From Entamoeba invadens IP1 (Eukaryota; Evosea; Mastigamoebida; Endamoebidae), in the NCBI RefSeq assembly GCF_000330505.1, contig NW_004191835.1, positions 22,512-70,155 of the forward strand: a DNA stretch of 47,644 nucleotides, read 5' to 3'. Under the pieces are notes generated by a model. That model was given only the letters and a program-made list of their open reading frames with translations. It was not told where the DNA came from and ran no database searches. A program made the translations under genes and the position numbers. This document shows, in pieces, positions 1-11,300 of the stretch (positions are counted from its first letter, which is position 1; each line of letters opens with the position of its first letter).

Positions 1-1098
1 GTCAATAAATGAACTGGGGAATTTAAGAACTAAAAATATGAGAAAGTTCGTATATGCATACAATAAATATTATTCAACGACAATATATATATTTATTACT
101 GTCCGGAATCACCAGAAGAGACGTTGTTTTTATTAATAATGTTTAAGAGCATAGATTTCAAAATAACAACTTAGGTTATTACAGCTGATTAGTTTATGAA
201 AGGGAAAAGTTCCAAAAAGGAAAAACACAGAAAACAAAGTGATCAACAAATTACATCGTGATTAATCGTAACTAACGAAAATATAAACCATCTCGTTAAT
301 TGTGTTAAACGAACTGTTTATTATACTTTGTTTAATTTGTACGGGTTTTGTCTCTATAAATCCAACTATTAATATCACTTTATAAATAGTTCAATGGGTT
401 TCCCGATTATATTAAACAAATACATGTATTATATTATGTATTCTCCCTAATATAAATATATTATTAACAACATATTCGAAACACTTCTAAATAATACTCA
501 GGCAAAGCAAAAATGTTGGTTTTATTTTTTTTAAAAAAGGAAAAAAACAAATAACAAAATAATAATTAAAAAACATTTTACCTATTGTTACCAACTTTAT
601 ACAACATCGCTTTTTTTCCAACATCGGTTTTTTTCAGCCCCTTTATGTGAATGTTTTAATAATTTCTTTTTAATAACCTTAGAACGTTGATTAAAAGTTA
701 CTTATTTTCTATCCCCTCCCGTTGGGACCAAATATAATATACTATTAATTATTTTTTTAAACAAAAAAAAATAATTAAAACCATACTTTTTCTTTACATT
801 TGGTACATATTGTGTGGAAGTGTTCATAACAGCACCAAACTTCAAATCCTTTATGAGAGCAAGAATGCATTTGAATTCAGTTCTTTTTACATGAACAAAC
901 AATCATCTTCATTTTTGGACACATATTATTTTATATTTTCTTTTTGAGTGTTCAAAGGCGTGTTCTTTATTAAGTTAAAATCCTTGATTAAACTAATCAA
1001 TTTGGTTTAGTTAGTTGGTTGATTAAATTTAATTTTTTGTTAATAATTAATTATATTATATTATTAATAGAATATATTTAATTGAATTAATAAAAAGA
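1..1098. other. Gene-free AT-rich region
   Basis: I see no supportable gene here. The strongest reading is a Cys/His-rich minus-strand stretch at about 770-912 that contains an in-frame TGA (see findings). The rest is A/T runs without long open frames. The right edge abuts a long-inverted-repeat element. Confidence 0.6.
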
Positions 1099-2061
1099 AC
1101 GGACATGATAACGAAGGATGGGTAAAATGGGTTAAAAGATGTACTTTGTGGTTTAAAGACGTCCTCCCGCTATTAAGAGCGTCCTGTTGTGTATAATGAC
1201 GTTTTTTCTATTATTTTCGTGTTCGCTACGTTTTCAAAACTATGAATAGAGTTATAATATTACTATGTATTTACTATTAAAAATTATAATTATTTCCAAA
1301 AATACATTTTATCTCAAACAAACACAAAATTATAAATAAATTTATTATAAATTAATGGTTTTAAAAATTAATTTATTTTTTTATTTTATATTCGAGTCAC
1401 TTTGAAAAATTATATTAAGTTTTCATTATTTTTTTAAAACCATTTATTTATTACAAAATTACTTGTAGTATAGCGTTTGTTTATAGCTGTTCGGCGACTT
1501 TACAGTTTTTTAAAAATCGCCGACTTTTTAGTGGTATTAAAAGTCGCTGACCTAAATATTTAGTTAAATAACTATTCAAAATACCATTTATCATTTAAAA
1601 GTAATTGAAAAAAATAAATTATATAAATTTAATATAATTATTATTAAAAAGTAAAATGAAACAATACCGTCCCAATTATATCTTCTCAAATCATTTTTTA
1701 AATTATATTTATATGATTATAATATAACAAATTATAACAACTATTGTGTTTTTACACATTTTTGAGACTATAATAAATATGGTATAATTTATTAAAGTTA
1801 ATAGTTATTTAGTTCTAAAAGAAGTCGGCAACTTTTGAAGGGACTCAAAAAGTCGCCGACTTCTCAGTAATATCAAAAGTCGCCGAACAGCCATTACTCT
1901 TTTATTTGTTTTTAGAAATTATTATTTTTTATATAGTATATTCATTGTAAAAATATAAATCCTTATATAGTTTTGAAAACGCGCCCTTTATAGCGGGAGG
2001 ACATCCCTAAACTACAAAGAAGTAATTTGGCCCATTTCCCGTCCTTCGTCCCTATGTCCGT
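1099..2061. mobile_element. Non-autonomous DNA transposon with long terminal inverted repeats (MULE-like MITE)
   Basis: The left end, from ACGGACAT at 1099-1106, is repeated in inverted orientation at 2054-2061. The similarity runs inward for about 100 bp: the left arm has ACGAAGGATGGG then GTCCTCCCGCTATTAAGAGCG, and the right arm read in reverse has ACGAAGGACGGG then GTCCTCCCGCTATAAAGGGCG. Both arms then reach GTTTTCAAAACTAT, after an insertion of roughly 50 nt in the left arm. The interior has no coding capacity. A 10-bp candidate target duplication, TATATTTAAT, lies at 1073-1082 and 2080-2089, but such AT-rich matches can be chance and would place the ends slightly outside the coordinates given. 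Long arms suggest a Mutator-like non-autonomous element; that family call is inference. A second inverted repeat is nested inside. Confidence 0.7.
1486..1891. mobile_element. Nested inverted-repeat element with GTCGCCGAC-type arms
   Basis: This lies inside the larger element. The left arm starts GCTGTTCGGCGACTTT at 1486 and continues with ATCGCCGACTTTTTAG. The right arm, ending at 1891, is the inverted form: in reverse it reads GCTGTTCGGCGACTTTTG, then AGTCGGCGACTTTTTGAG. Arms are about 70 bp with mismatches, and each arm itself contains repeated (A)GTCGCCGACTT motifs. I see no clear target-site duplication, so it may be either a younger MITE inserted into the outer one or an integral part of it. 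No coding sequence is visible. Confidence 0.6.
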
Positions 2062-2280
2062 CCTGTCTCTCTAGTTAATTATATTTAATCAACATCTCTT
2101 TTTTTCATAATTAAAAAAAGTGGATGTAAAAAAAACTATAATTTTTATTAGTTTTATTAGTTTTTGCTTCCTACGATTAATATGGGTGCAAAGAGACTTA
2201 TCTAAAAATATAAATTAGATTTTCATTTTAATCATTTGTAAACTATTAAATATTTTTTTGTTAATTTTACAAAAATTTAT

Positions 2281-2400
2281 ACAAACATCATAAATATGAT
2301 GTTTGTATTTCCTTTTGATTACAAACGATGTTAATATGATGTTCATATTATCTTTTAATACACAAACATCAAATTAATGATGTTTGCGTCCCTTTATGTA
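2281..2400. repeat. Three tandem 40-41-bp units, each an imperfect hairpin
   Basis: Units start at 2281, 2321 and 2362, a 40/41-bp period. Each opens with ACAAAC, carries a central palindrome built from CATCAT/ATGATG, returns with GATGTT, and closes with a pyrimidine-rich TTTCCTTTT-like tail. Unit 1 is a near-perfect 28-bp palindrome (ACAAACATCAT / ATGATGTTTGT). Unit 2 is the most diverged. No coding function is evident. Confidence 0.65.
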
Positions 2401-3210
2401 ATAATTTAATCCATTATTTATGATTTTTAACTAAAAATCAAAAACGATTATTTGTAATATTTTTTTGTTCCATAAATTTTGCGTCTATTTTTATATTTTT
2501 ATTCTTTACTATAAATTATAATAAATTATATGTTTAATATATAGTTGTTTTATCATTTTTTGTATTTTTTCACATATTTTTCAACCCTGTCAACTAAAAA
2601 CGGTAACAAATTAACTATAAAATAGTTGTTTTTATTTCTATTTAACTATATTGAAAACCAAAAATAGATGTTACGGTTAGGGCAGGCAACCCGGCCGAAA
2701 TCGCTTTTATATATATTGATATGAAAAACATTAATCAAAGTTTTCTTTTTAAAAAATGTTTTTTTTAACATTTTTTATTTGTGTTATATATTTTATAAAT
2801 ATAAAACTAATACTCATTCCCCGTATTTTGTTTGAATTAATAACCTTTTAAAAATCATTCTTAAAAACACTGAAATATTTAATTTGAACCAAACTTTTGT
2901 TCTAGTTTTTAGTATTATAAATTTTTATAAACAAAACCATATTTATAATACATTGAATCAGATACCGTTTTTCACGTTCCCTTGATATTTTAAGAATTCG
3001 GCATTCATTGAATACAATAACACAAAAGAATTTATTTTCCTTATATTTAATCAAAAACCACACCAAAAAAAACTTTTGCATCTAACGATCGACCCAAGCA
3101 AAAAGAAGCAAAAAGAATTGATCACAGGGAACGTAATCGTTATGTTCATTTGTGAACTACAGACCTTCAATAACAAATCAAGTTGATTCCAAAACAAATT
3201 GTACTTTATC

Positions 3211-4587
3211 TCAATTATCTTCCAACACTGCCTTGCAACATCGGTCACCGATACATTCATTACTTGGGCAGTCGATTAAGCACTTCCTGTGTTGAACAGA
3301 GTTCTTAACTTCTTGTTCTCCTACAATCCCAAGTTCAGTCTGGATAGTGGTCGAGTGGACTCCGTGTTCATGGAACACATTCTTGACTTCTTGAATAATT
3401 TCCATGACTCTGAACCGATCGACTTCATTCAAAAACAAGTGAATTGTGGCTACATTGGTTTCATTCGCCAATTGCCAGAGATGGACTTCGTGTATCGAGT
3501 CCACTCCATCGACAGCCAAGATGTCTCTCTTCAACTTCTTCATAGAGATCCCCTGTGGTATTCTCTGCATCAAGATTTTAATACAGGAGATGACCAATGG
3601 GACACCTGATGACATGACAACACATGCAACTATCAATGACAGTGCCGGGTCTAAATAGTACTTCCAATCCCCATCGATGAACCAAACACATAAAGCTACA
3701 GCAACAGCAACAATACTTCCTAAGGCATCTCCCATGACATGTAAGAAGACGCCTCTCATATTCAAACTTCCATGCCCGTGGTGTTCCTTTTCGTTATGTC
3801 CATGATCGTGCTCATGATCGTGATCGTCATGACTATGAGAATGATCATCTTCTTTAATCGTAGCACTTTCAATGTGACTACTGTCGATATCGACTTGAAC
3901 GGGTTTATCGGTCGCACCGACTTTTTGGTAGTTGTCGATGTCGACTTTCATCTCCTTCTCCTCCGCTTTCTTTGATTTTTTCTCGGAATGGGAGTGCTTC
4001 TCGCCATGGGAATGACCGTGGTGGTGATGATCATGGAAGAGTAACATAGCAGCAAGATTAATAAAGAGTCCAATAGCAGCGACAATTAACATGACTTTGG
4101 GGTCGGTGATCTCTTCAATGTCAATGAATCGTTGGATGGCTTCGATGAAGATGAAAAAGCCGACGGACAACAAGAAGATGCCATTGACCATCGCTCCTAT
4201 CACTTCCGAGCGGACAAAGCCGTACGTCAACTTCGAAGACGCTTTCTTCTTAGCTAACAAGATAGCGACTAACCCGATGACTTGTGACATTAAATCACTT
4301 AACATATGAAAAGCATCTGCTAACAATGCAAGAGAGTGAATGACTATACCCGTGATCAACTCACATAAGAAGAAGAGTAAGTTGACTAAGAGGAGAAAAC
4401 TCAATTTGTAGACATTCTTGTCTTTGTACCAAACATCACTATTCGGATGATTAATAGCGTTCTTGGTCTCCTCGGAAAAGCCTTTGAGCTCTACCACTTC
4501 GTTCACAACTCCTTCCTCTGAAGTCGAACTGATATCATCATTCTTCTTGTCGTCGTCGCCAAAAGTTTGTACAACACTGGTCTCCAT
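3211..4587 (-). CDS. Cation diffusion facilitator (ZnT-type zinc transporter)
   Basis: 458-residue CDF-family transporter, expected to move Zn2+ from cytosol into an organelle or out of the cell in exchange for protons. Six membrane segments are visible. The family's intramembrane zinc site is intact: D91/H94/D98 in the TM2 motif LADAFHMLSD and H283/D287 in HVMGD of TM5. Between TM4 and TM5 lies a long cytosolic loop (about 185-273) with two His-rich clusters, the usual ZnT sensor loop. The C-terminal cytosolic domain is followed by a Cys-rich tail (about 436-453) with six or so cysteines, possibly an extra metal-binding element. The single exon starts at the first ATG, behind an acidic soluble N-terminus. 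The specific ZnT subgroup and the membrane it sits in cannot be told from sequence. Confidence 0.93.
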   Translation of the reverse strand: METSVVQTFGDDDKKNDDISSTSEEGVVNEVVELKGFSEETKNAINHPNSDVWYKDKNVYKLSFLLLVNLLFFLCELITGIVIHSLALLADAFHMLSDLMSQVIGLVAILLAKKKASSKLTYGFVRSEVIGAMVNGIFLLSVGFFIFIEAIQRFIDIEEITDPKVMLIVAAIGLFINLAAMLLFHDHHHHGHSHGEKHSHSEKKSKKAEEKEMKVDIDNYQKVGATDKPVQVDIDSSHIESATIKEDDHSHSHDDHDHEHDHGHNEKEHHGHGSLNMRGVFLHVMGDALGSIVAVAVALCVWFIDGDWKYYLDPALSLIVACVVMSSGVPLVISCIKILMQRIPQGISMKKLKRDILAVDGVDSIHEVHLWQLANETNVATIHLFLNEVDRFRVMEIIQEVKNVFHEHGVHSTTIQTELGIVGEQEVKNSVQHRKCLIDCPSNECIGDRCCKAVLEDN

Positions 4588-4760
4588 TAGTGTAGTTGTT
4601 TGGGTTTGGAGATGAGATGGACTCTTTTATAGCGGTTCATTAAGTCTTGTATTAAAACCCATTCTCTTTTGTTCCTTTTATTTCGAAGAGAAGTTCATTT
4701 TTTATTATTCTCTTTAGTTTACTCAATGGTTCACTATTTCGCTCTTTTTTTTTCTTTTTT

Positions 4761-4781
4761 GTGGTCCCAATGATGGACCAC
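4761..4781. promoter_or_regulatory. 7-bp inverted repeat upstream of the zinc transporter
   Basis: GTGGTCC and GGACCAC are separated by seven bases, about 175 bp upstream of the zinc transporter's start codon. This is one of few GC-containing symmetrical motifs in the gap between this gene and the TLDc gene. A protein-binding role is speculation; no known Entamoeba element is matched. Confidence 0.2.
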
Positions 4782-5073
4782 GAAAAACAAGATTAAAATC
4801 TTACACTTTTGGTACAAAATCGCACCTGTTTTCTGGGAAACTTGCATTTTATTATATTTATATTATAATATTGTTAATAAGTATAGTTTCGTAGAAAGTT
4901 TTTCTTTTGTCTGGTATATTTTTTAACGGAAAATAAGAACAATGAAATCTTACTCATTTAACCTTCATAATAGAATACAATTGCGTTTAACACATTTCGA
5001 CACAAAAGAATGAAACCGATATACCAATCTGTGTTTTTTATATAGAAATTGAACCACTCAAAAACAAATACAG

Positions 5074-5883
5074 TTACTCTGTTTTCACAACAACAAACCT
5101 AACGCACTCAACCTTTCTGTTTCCGTCGACACAAGAGAACGGGGTGAGTATTTTTCTCATATCATAAGCGTCTTTTACGTCTGGGTTGATGATCACATTG
5201 CCGTCTTTGAACACCCAAAATGCAGAGAAGCAAGACAAGAGTCTCTCGTCCCTATCGGGGTACAATGTAAAGCTATCCTTTTGTTGTGTGTTCTTCATGA
5301 ATATGACTGGAATAGGGTTAGATTTTTTCATCGAGAATAAGAACATCCGATTCGACCAGTTTGTTGTGGTCTCATTACCAGTGCAATTCACAAAGTCTTC
5401 ATGATAGAACCCAAAGATGTTGTCTTGAGTCTCGACTATGAACGCTAGCTTCTGCTTGTATGAAATGAGTGAGCGTAAGTCACGAGAGTCAAAACCAGAA
5501 ATTCTCGTGTCATACAATACCTCAAAGTGCTTTGAAGCTTTTTTGGATAACAAAAATGCATATAAATTGTTGTCCTTCAAAGTTATGGATTTGGCTATAC
5601 TCATGCGCTGTTTGTTCGAAACATAACGTAAGGTCTTTTGTTGAAGATAAATGGAGTCTCTTTCTCGTTGAGATGTTCTCTTGTGATGCACGAGGAGTGA
5701 AGGTCCGTCACTTCTGCCAATAACATTTTTTGGAATAACATTTTGAGAAAGTTGTTGGGTACATAGCGACTTTGACGTTTTCGAGAGTTTTAACGATTGT
5801 CGCGCTGATTTGACCTGCAACATTCGTTTTTGCATGTCTAATGAAAGTTGGGATTGTGGAGTGAGTGTGGCACTGTTGCCCAT
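5074..5883 (-). CDS. TLDc-domain protein
   Basis: 269 residues counted from the ATG at 5883; the frame is open slightly further but only through a TTG. The C-terminal half (about 115-269) fits the TLDc fold: FEVLYDTRISGFDSRDL, then a hydrophobic strand LAFIVETQDNIFGFYHED, and a closing strand ending CVRFVVV. TLDc proteins are linked to oxidative-stress resistance and, in several eukaryotes, to V-ATPase regulation; Entamoeba has many of them, mostly uncharacterised. The first ~110 residues are basic, Ser/Gln-rich and low in predicted structure. The protein begins MGNSAT, a plausible N-myristoylation site (Gly2, Thr6), which would favour membrane attachment. Single exon. Confidence 0.8.
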   Translation of the reverse strand: MGNSATLTPQSQLSLDMQKRMLQVKSARQSLKLSKTSKSLCTQQLSQNVIPKNVIGRSDGPSLLVHHKRTSQRERDSIYLQQKTLRYVSNKQRMSIAKSITLKDNNLYAFLLSKKASKHFEVLYDTRISGFDSRDLRSLISYKQKLAFIVETQDNIFGFYHEDFVNCTGNETTTNWSNRMFLFSMKKSNPIPVIFMKNTQQKDSFTLYPDRDERLLSCFSAFWVFKDGNVIINPDVKDAYDMRKILTPFSCVDGNRKVECVRFVVVKTE

Positions 5884-6919
5884 TTCGTATGTCAAAGAGA
5901 GATTAATGGAAAGTGGATTTAAAGGGGTTTGTGTAAGTCAAAACGAAACCAATTAATGCAAACTTCAAAAATATGGAGTAATGGTATTGTCCAATTTTAA
6001 AAATTGTTGCTTTGATGTACTATATATTACTGTTAAATTAATTACAGTTTATAGTACAAAATTGTAGACTCTTTAAATTTGTTGTGATTTTTTAAATTCA
6101 ACTCAAAAGTATCAAAAATCTTGAAGACAATTGTTGTTCTTAATTATCTGAATTAACAATTGAGTATATCCAAATATGCACTAAATTCGAAAATTAATTT
6201 TTTGAAGAAAAATATGAGTGAGCAATACTATCTATTATTATGCGTTTTCAAAACCACATCAATTCAAATTTTCATAGCTATAAATAATAGAATTAATCTT
6301 ATAACTTAAATTAAAAATAAGTCTTTTTAAAAAGACTTGTGTTTTTTAAAATTGCTGACTTTTTTATTGAGAGGTTAAAATAAAACTATCCTTGTATTTC
6401 CTCTTACTGTATGTAATTTACATTGAAATTGAGTAAAATACAACTTTGGTGTCTTTTTTCACAATTGGAAACCAAAAATGATTAACCTCATTGATTGTTT
6501 TATTTTTTTAAACTTTTTATATTTACATTTAAAAGTTTTTTTTAAAAACATCAAAATTAAAATAATATAATATTCATATTAAAAAAAATAATTGAAATAA
6601 AAACTTACTTTAATAATAAAAAAATATTAATATTAAATTAAATCACATTTTTTTTTATTTTACGTTTATTTTATTTTAACGAGTTGATTTTAATACGAAT
6701 TTGTTAATTAAAAAACTTAACAAATTATAAAAAAATAACTTACATTTTTAATTTAAATTAAAAAAAAACTTCCCCAATTAATTAATTAACGAAGTTTTTT
6801 AATTAATTAATCAACCACAATGAAAAAAAACACTTATAATAAAATAAAACTATAATAATAGAAAATGTCTTTGACTTCAAAATAGAAGAGACTTTGTGAA
6901 CTGAAAACGACACAAATCA
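5884..6919. other. Intergenic AT-rich spacer between divergent genes
   Basis: No open frame of note. It contains a perfect 20-bp palindrome, AAGTCTTTTT/AAAAAGACTT, at about 6319-6338 and, near 6776-6812, two runs of repeated TTAA. The spacer should hold the promoters of the TLDc gene (minus) and the gamma-SNAP gene (plus), but I cannot point to a convincing core element. Confidence 0.5.
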
Positions 6920-8096
6920 ATGGCTGAAGCGAAACGTTTAAGTGAAGCTCAAAAATTAGTAGCCGAAGGTGAGAAATGTTTAAAGACGAGTTTCTTCCAG
7001 TGGTCTCCCGACAACACTGCTGCTGCTCCATGTTTTGAGAAGGCGGCTAATATCTTCCGAAGCTTACAGAAATGGGAAGATGCGGGTGACTGTTATAGTC
7101 AAGCTGCTGCGTGTTATGTTCGAGAGAAGATACCTCTTCCTGCAGCACGACAATATGAAAATGCGTATGACCAATACATGAAAATGTCGAATTGGAAGTT
7201 GGCTGTGTTTTCTGCGGAAACAGCGAGTGAACTGTATGTGGACACTAATCAAGAAGATCGAATCCCACAATGCTTAGTCAAGCTTGGAACGGCTTTGCAA
7301 CACGTCGACGGCGTGAGAGCGATGGCAACATACAAGAAGGCACTCGATACTTTTGTTGAGATGAAGAAGACGATGTTCGCTGGACAGACGTTCCAAGTTG
7401 CAACATCGTTTGGTGTCGCTCAGAAACTATACAACGAAACAGTCAACTTTTTGGACTCGGCTATTATCGCACACACTGCGATGAAACAGGCACATGAGGT
7501 CGCAAGAGTTTGTGTATAGAACTATTATTAATAGAATATATATAGTATACTTCATGTACTATATTTTCTAATATATTTTATTATATATTAATGAACAGGA
7601 CAGACTTTCACAAATACTGATTTACTTGTTTAGTGGCAATGTTAAAGACGCTTCAGAACTTTTGGATGACAAGTTGGACGACTTTGTAGGCGGCGACGAA
7701 CATTTGTTAGCAGCCAGATTTTTGGATTCGTACGAGACGGGTAAAGTGGAAGTATTTGAGAAGTTGAAGACGGACGTGAGCTATAGATTCTTGAATTCAG
7801 AAATCGTCAATTTGGGGAATAACTTCCACATCCCACAAAGCATAATTGATTCAATGGAACAAAAAGCGAAGATGGAAAGTAAGAAAGCCCCGATTGAGTT
7901 CAACGATATTGCATTCAAAGAGAAAGAAGTCACAAAAACATCAAACTACAAACAATCCCATATCACAGAAGACCAAATGAAAGCTTTGAATTCAATGACA
8001 TCAATTTTAAGCCAAGGAATGGTCGCAACGGGACAGTCAGTAGAGTCACAGAACATCAAAGATATGGACGAAGACCAGATGAATGAACTGCTGTAA
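6920..8096 (+). CDS. Gamma-SNAP-like SNARE-disassembly adaptor (one intron)
   Basis: Soluble NSF attachment protein, which recruits NSF to SNARE complexes after membrane fusion. Proposed splicing: exons 6920-7507 and 7599-8096, with an intron 7508-7598 (91 bp, donor GTTTGT, acceptor CAG, phase 0), giving 361 residues. The N-terminus reads EGEKCLKTSFFQWSPD, which matches gamma-SNAP (KYLKTGFLKWKPD in the family as I recall it) better than alpha-SNAP, and is followed by a chain of TPR-like helical hairpins (for example KWEDAGDCYSQAAACYVREK). Splicing joins ..HEVAR to DRLSQILIYLFSG.., restoring the helical repeat across the junction, which supports the intron. The C-terminal ~90 residues are diverged and end in an acidic tail (DMDEDQMNELL). 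Confidence 0.88.
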
Positions 8097-8396
8097 TAAC
8101 ATTTGGTTACTATTCAAATGTTTTTAATAACACTTTATGGTTTTTGTAATGGTATTGAGTATTGTTAATTAATAATTACATGAATTATACTTTATAGTTA
8201 ATTTGATAAACTATTAATAGATTACACAATGATTTGTTCTTAAGTCCCAAATTATGTATTTGACTATATTTTGTGATTAAAATATCTATAAATATACTAT
8301 AATTTGGCACATTTGAATATGACGAATGGAACCAGTGACAACAAAATGAAACTAGAGATATACTATAAAACATCTACAAAGTAACTAGAAAAGAAA

Positions 8397-11300
8397 ATGG
8401 AGGCAAGCACTCCTCGAAAGCTCAGCACACAAATTGCGAGTGCGAATTTTGACGCTGTTGGATATATCAACGCCCTTGAGATCGACTTAGACAGGAATTT
8501 TGCGGATGTCTATGTGAAGATGACAAACACGTTTAACCAAGCCGAGAAAGATTTGTCGAAGCAAGTGATTAACTCATTTGACAAACTGGACTCTACGAAT
8601 GAGTCTTTGAATGAAGCGTCACAAGAAATAGAAGAAGTCACTAAGAATATGTGGGCTATAAAAAGCTTCTCTTTATATGAAGAGGAACGAGTCTTTGGTG
8701 TATCGGAAGCGATGAGATCTTTGGGACAAGCCAAAGAGAATTTAGAACTGATCATACAACTCATCACACAACTAGATAGACTCAATGAACTTGTTACAAG
8801 CTTGAGCCCATTAATTAAAGGTAAAAAGGTGATTGAACTTCTAGATGTCATGCAACACTTGAATCCATTGATCAAACAATTTCGAGAATACAGTGACGTG
8901 GAGCATATTGGAAACACTTTACACGTGTACGACGAAGAGACAGTGAATATAATGAATGAGAGTAAAACCATCTTGTCGGCGTATGAGGAAAATACTATGA
9001 ACAAGAAACAAATCATCACAACAATGCAAGTCATAGAGGAGACTGATAACGTCAAAGAGTTTGTTAAATGGGTCAGTGGGCATCTTATTAATGGGTATAA
9101 CAACGCATTTCCAATATCAGGACCTTCGGCTGGGATTGATGGAGTAGAAAAGAGGTATACTTGGTTCAAGCAAAAGTATGAGGAATTTGAAAAGAAGTTT
9201 GAAGGAGTCTTTCCAGAGCAGTGGGAAGTGAAGACGAGTTTTATATTGGAGTTTGTGGATGCGACAAAAATTGCATTTGACTTGTTACTCAAAAACAAAG
9301 ACCAAGCGAGTCCAAATTTTCTTAATGTGGTATCTCGGGCGTTACAAGCAACTGTAGTGTTTGAACGATTTGTGGTGCAAAAGGTGTTTGGAGAGCAGTG
9401 CGAACAACTGCAACAAACTATTGAATTCAAAGAGAAAACAAATCCATTTGAAGGTGGTGAGAAGACGACAGCGCCTATTAGAAAAGAACTGAATGAAAAA
9501 ACAAGTAATCCATTTGATGAGAAAAAGATGAATGCACTACTACCAGAAAGTCATATTAAAAAATTGAATAACAAAGTCAATGACAAAAAGCCGAACCCAT
9601 TTGGAGACGATTCAGACGACGTGAAAGAAAACACAAAAACACCACCAAAAACGAAAGAAAAAGTGCAAAAGAAGCCGAACCCATTTGGTGAAGACACCGA
9701 TGATGATGAGAGTGAAGAAAGTAACATTAAAAAAAGTGATATGAAGCAAACAAAGAAACCAAATCCTTTTGGTGAAGATTCGGATGATGACAATGAAAAA
9801 AGTGATGGAAAAAAGAATACACAAACCGTACAAACAAAAAAACCAAATCCTTTTGGCGAGGACTCGGACGAGGAAGAACAACAAAAAGAAAAACAAAATA
9901 TTCAAGGAAAGAAACCAAACCCTTTTGGAGAGGACTCAGACGACGATGTTAAAGGCGAACCTTTTGTGACTAAAAGTATTACAAAAAATGACACAAAAAT
10001 ATTAAAGAAACCAAATCCATTTGGTGAGGACTCGGACGAGGAAGACAACAAACAGTTAACTACTCAAATTGTGAATCAAAAACAACAAAAGAAAGTAAAT
10101 CCATTTGGTGAAGACTCGGATGATGACAGTGAAGATACTAAAAAGCGTCCAATAGTCAAACAAAGTCCAAAAAGTGTTGGGAAAAAGCCGAATCCCTTTG
10201 GCGATTCTTCAAGTGACGAGAGTGAAGAAACCAAAGTCAATCCGTCGCCCATTTCTTTACCAGCGAAAATGGTTGACCCAAAACAAAAGAAAGAAAACCC
10301 ATTTGGCGACTCTTCGAGTGACTCCGAAGCTTCAAAAAGTTCCACAAAAGAAGAAAAGAAGAAACCGACATTTACAGAGTCCATCAAGAATGCGATTATT
10401 AACACAATAACATTCTCTAAAGACAAAGAAGACACAACTAAGGTAGAACCACTTGAAGAAGATCAAGAAGAAGAATACTCTGAAGACACCCATATCATTA
10501 AAATAGGAATGTTATCAAAATGTTTTGAACCGTTTATGGTAGACATAGTCAACGCAGAGGCAACAACACTCCAAAAGTACATTTCAAAACAAATTGTCGA
10601 AGAAAATTTTGTGGCGTGTTTTGATGGGACTTTGGTATCGAGTAAACCCGTTCTTGCGTTCTTTAAAAAGGTCTTGGAGAGAATAGGAGATGTCACTCGA
10701 GGCACGCCATACAAGCGGTTGTGTGAAGTTTCGAGAAAGAGTTACGCTGACTACATCTTTGAAATTCAGAAGAAGATTAAGGCGGAGGCGATACTGAAAC
10801 ATTGTCAAGTAATTAATACTGCAGATGTCATGAACAAGAAGATGCTTGAACTTATTGAGTGTCGAGAGGGTATTGTGATGAGTGAAGACAATGAAATAGT
10901 TTCGATTAAAGAAGTGATTAAAGAACTTGTAAATTACGTACTTAACAACGTCAAAAAGGTGTTGGATAACTTCACTAAAGTGAGATGGGATATTGGGGCG
11001 GATAAAGTGGACGACAGCGAAGATTTTGCAAATAAGACGAACACTGTTATAGGCTGGAATTTCCAAAATATTAAAGGGAAAATATTAGCAAATTTGTACC
11101 TCATTGTGTGTTACGACTTTTGTGTTAAATTAGCACAAAACTTATTCTTCGATGTGTTCTTTAAGGTTGGGAAAATGTCTGAGAACGGCGCAAGAAAGAT
11201 GCAGATGATATTCTCTTCAATTAAAACATTTGCACTTAAATTGAATGATGTGAATGGAGAGAGGTGCAAGATGAGTGGCCCATCAAAACAGATGAGCGAA

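Noticed and set aside
702..902. 66-codon minus-strand ORF
   Set aside because: It begins at a TTG and is out of frame with the more striking Cys/His-rich reading over the same bases; no coding character of its own.
4961..5070. AT-rich stretch with AACACA repeats near the 3' end of the TLDc gene, considered as a structured RNA
   Set aside because: No stable stem or conserved motif; it looks like an ordinary 3' untranslated region.
8510..9430. 306-codon minus-strand ORF
   Set aside because: Antisense shadow of the VPS53 gene; Ser/Cys-rich translation typical of a reverse frame.
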